From a bacterium (GTDB taxonomy: Bacteria; Bdellovibrionota_G; JALEGL01), in the NCBI GenBank assembly GCA_022763185.1, contig JALEGL010000014.1, positions 303,434 through 367,433 of the forward strand: a DNA stretch of 64,000 nt, given 5' to 3'. How positions within the stretch are numbered: the stretch's first letter is position 1; every line of letters starts with the position of its first letter. Both the position numbers and the translations under genes were made by a program. Under the pieces are notes generated by a model. That model worked only from the letters and a program-made list of their open reading frames with translations. It was not told where the DNA came from and ran no database searches. Below, one piece after another: positions 62,682 to 64,000 of this stretch.

Positions 62682-63022
62682 AGATATAACAGGTTTTAAC
62701 TAAAAGTACTGTTTTCAGCCTTATTAAAAAATATTATAAAAAAAATATAAAAAATGCCTTGCTTTTTTTAGCATGCAAGTATTATGATTCAGACTCCAAA
62801 CAAAAAAGTTTATTGCGACATGCATAATTCTTTTGGGGAATGTTTGGGGCACACTTAACAGTCTATAATGTTTTAAACTAAAGAATAGCTTTAAGTGTTT
62901 GAAAATAAAAGGTTTTTCATTGATAAAAATGATTGGTTAATACAGTTTAGGCATGATGCATGCATTAAATTATAACATTAAACTTTTTATGAATTTATAT
63001 TTTGGACAACAGGGAGAGTAAA
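62682..63022. other. AT-rich intergenic region of about 340 bases
   Basis: Downstream of the lipoprotein gene. It contains runs of A and T (62725-62755), a GCATGC motif near 62771, and the weak -24/-12 candidate at 62948-62964. I saw no coding frame, and no clear terminator. Confidence 0.5.
62948..62964 (+). promoter_or_regulatory. weak candidate sigma-54 promoter
   Basis: TAGGCATGATGCATGCA has GG, ten bases, GC, but the -24 context is TAGGCAT (A for T) and the -12 context ATGCA. It predicts a start near 62975, with AGGGAG in the leader ahead of ATG 63023. Confidence 0.25.
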
Positions 63023-63343
63023 ATGACTTTTGCAGAAATTACTAGAACAATGTTAAGTAGCATGGATTTTTTTGAGTTAAGAAGAACAGCAGCGAGATAC
63101 TCTGTTCCTTTTCAAGGGATTAGACGTCAACAGTTGATTAAAGAAGTCGAAAAAGCCATTGTAATGAAGAGCATTGAGAAAAAAACAAGCGCTAAATCTA
63201 CACAAGCTAAAAACAAAAAAGCACCAATGGGTGCAACTTCGGCTAAACCAAAGTTGAAAGATGATACACAAAGAAAAGTTGCAGCCAGCATCAACACTTT
63301 TTCATCTAGAGCCGGTTTTTCACGTACGCAAGTACGTTCATAA
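63023..63343 (+). CDS. small basic protein with Rho-N/SAP-like domain
   Basis: A 106-residue protein. ATG 63023 is chosen over TTG 63002 because AGGGAG lies at 63010-63015. The first 45 residues (MDFFELRRTAARYSVPFQGIRRQQLIKEVEKAI) resemble the N-terminal helix-extended-loop-helix of transcription terminator Rho or a SAP domain, a nucleic-acid-binding fold. The remaining 60 residues are Lys/Ser/Thr-rich and low-complexity. Probable DNA- or RNA-binding protein; function unknown. A terminator follows. Confidence 0.65.
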   Translation: MTFAEITRTMLSSMDFFELRRTAARYSVPFQGIRRQQLIKEVEKAIVMKSIEKKTSAKSTQAKNKKAPMGATSAKPKLKDDTQRKVAASINTFSSRAGFSRTQVRS

Positions 63344-63377
63344 GAAACTAGTCTAATTGTTTAATGTTAGATGAAAG

Positions 63378-63417
63378 TAAGTGTCCAAACTTATTCTAGG
63401 TTTGGGCACTTTTTTTT
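63378..63417 (+). terminator. intrinsic terminator after the small basic protein gene
   Basis: AAGTGTCCAAAC (63379-63390) pairs with GTTTGGGCACTT (63400-63411) around a nine-base loop with one G-T pair, followed by a run of T (63410-63417). It is a strong rho-independent terminator. Confidence 0.75.
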
Positions 63418-63463
63418 ATTCAGTCAATCAAGTATACAGTTTCATTGGCTAAAAGAACTTTCT

Positions 63464-64000
63464 CTAAGCTAGTTTTTTTAACGTTTGTAGCTTGTAAGCG
63501 AACATTTTGCACACAATACTTAAGAACTCATAGGCTGTGCTTTCATCTTTTTCTATTAAATTATGTAAAATATCGCGACTGATTTTTATTATTTTGGATC
63601 CATTTTTAATTACTTTTGCTTGATAAGTGCTGTTGAAACTTTTATCCATTAGTGCTGCTTCAGCAAAGTACTGGCCGTTTTCTACATGGCTTGTTAGACT
63701 TTTATGAATTAAATGGATTTCTCCTTCAATTAAAACATACATACTTGAAGGAGAGTCTCCGTAGTCAAATAAAACGGTGTCTTTTGCTTTTATATTGAAA
63801 CCACATACTGAACTTAAAGTGTGAATTTGTTTTTGTTTAAGTTGGGTAGAGGGTAGGTACTCAATTTTTGCTTTGACATACGGCGTACCGGCGTAATGTT
63901 GATATAAAATGTGCTTGAGTTCTTGGTACTGAAAGCTGAGAGACTTCCAAAAATACCATAAAAAATGCATGGCCAAAGGTTTATTTCTAGAAAAAATTAA
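63464..64000 (-). CDS. cyclic nucleotide-binding-fold protein, possibly continuing past the window
   Basis: A protein with a cyclic nucleotide-binding (CNB) fold in the last ~120 residues: beta segments FNIKAKDTVLFDYGDSPSSMYVLIEGEIHLI, then NGQYFAEAALMDKSFNSTYQAKVIKNGSKIIKI. The conserved arginine of the phosphate-binding cassette (in GE-A-x-R-x-A) is missing, the glycine-glutamate is AE, so cAMP binding is doubtful. The reading frame stays open to the end of the window; an internal TTG at 63976 or ATG at 63970 would be the first starts in sight, but neither has a ribosome binding site, so the real start probably lies beyond 64000. Confidence 0.65.
   Translation of the reverse strand, partial: LIFSRNKPLAMHFLWYFWKSLSFQYQELKHILYQHYAGTPYVKAKIEYLPSTQLKQKQIHTLSSVCGFNIKAKDTVLFDYGDSPSSMYVLIEGEIHLIHKSLTSHVENGQYFAEAALMDKSFNSTYQAKVIKNGSKIIKISRDILHNLIEKDESTAYEFLSIVCKMFAYKLQTLKKLA

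Noticed and set aside
1-64000. CRISPR array, insertion sequence, prophage or riboswitch
   Set aside because: No regularly spaced direct repeats, transposase, phage structural gene or recognised riboswitch core was seen by eye.

Overview
This 64 kb window is bacterial chromosome from a Gram-negative organism of low G+C content (mid-30s percent by eye). It encodes outer-membrane barrels, many lipoproteins with clear lipoboxes, a PBP1b-type peptidoglycan synthase and MltD-type lytic transglycosylases. An AgmX/PglI-type C-terminal domain, an FHA-GGDEF protein and a long HflX fit the former Deltaproteobacteria or Bdellovibrionota best. That placement is an inference from gene content only. I see no prophage, insertion sequence, CRISPR array or plasmid function.

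Layout. 1-2000: purine salvage (PNP end, hpt), then rpsD alone. 2007-8932: a tight minus-strand operon (aspartokinase-like kinase, PurD-like ATP-grasp ligase, alanine-racemase-like enzyme, NhaC-type transporter, DedA) divergent from a FemAB-like transferase. It looks like a dedicated amino-acid ligation or cell-envelope module and is the best candidate for an undescribed pathway. 8933-15252: RNA methyltransferase, fbaB behind a leader of inverted repeats, a decayed lipoprotein gene, M20 dipeptidase, HAD phosphatase, acyl-CoA dehydrogenase. 15409-28679: envelope block with FKBP lipoprotein, PBP1b and an overlapping TPR lipoprotein, an exonuclease, a 1526-residue protease/propeller/barrel protein, rlmE, a second transpeptidase with a HAMP protein, and a HEAT/AgmX operon. 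28776-38840: pseudouridine synthase, mltD, kbl, pepA, rsmI, CPBP protease and lipoproteins. 39009-44478: RNase G/E, acylphosphatase, a tiny basic protein coupled to a hydrolase without an ordinary start codon, two YbjQ proteins and an M48 protease. 44544-50656: hflX, rluB, scpB, scpA, trpS and a XerC/D recombinase; smc lies at 56705-60313. 60453-64000: tRNA-Arg(CCT), two lipoproteins, a small DNA/RNA-binding protein and a cyclic-nucleotide-binding-fold protein.

A recurring regulatory signal is a -24/-12 (sigma-54) promoter. Three strong matches (GG, 10 bases, GC, with TTGGYAY and TTGCW context) and two weaker ones lie just upstream of genes, four of the five encoding exported or cell-wall proteins (36449, 44065, 52777, 60869; the fifth is 63023). 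This suggests a sigma-54 regulon of envelope proteins.
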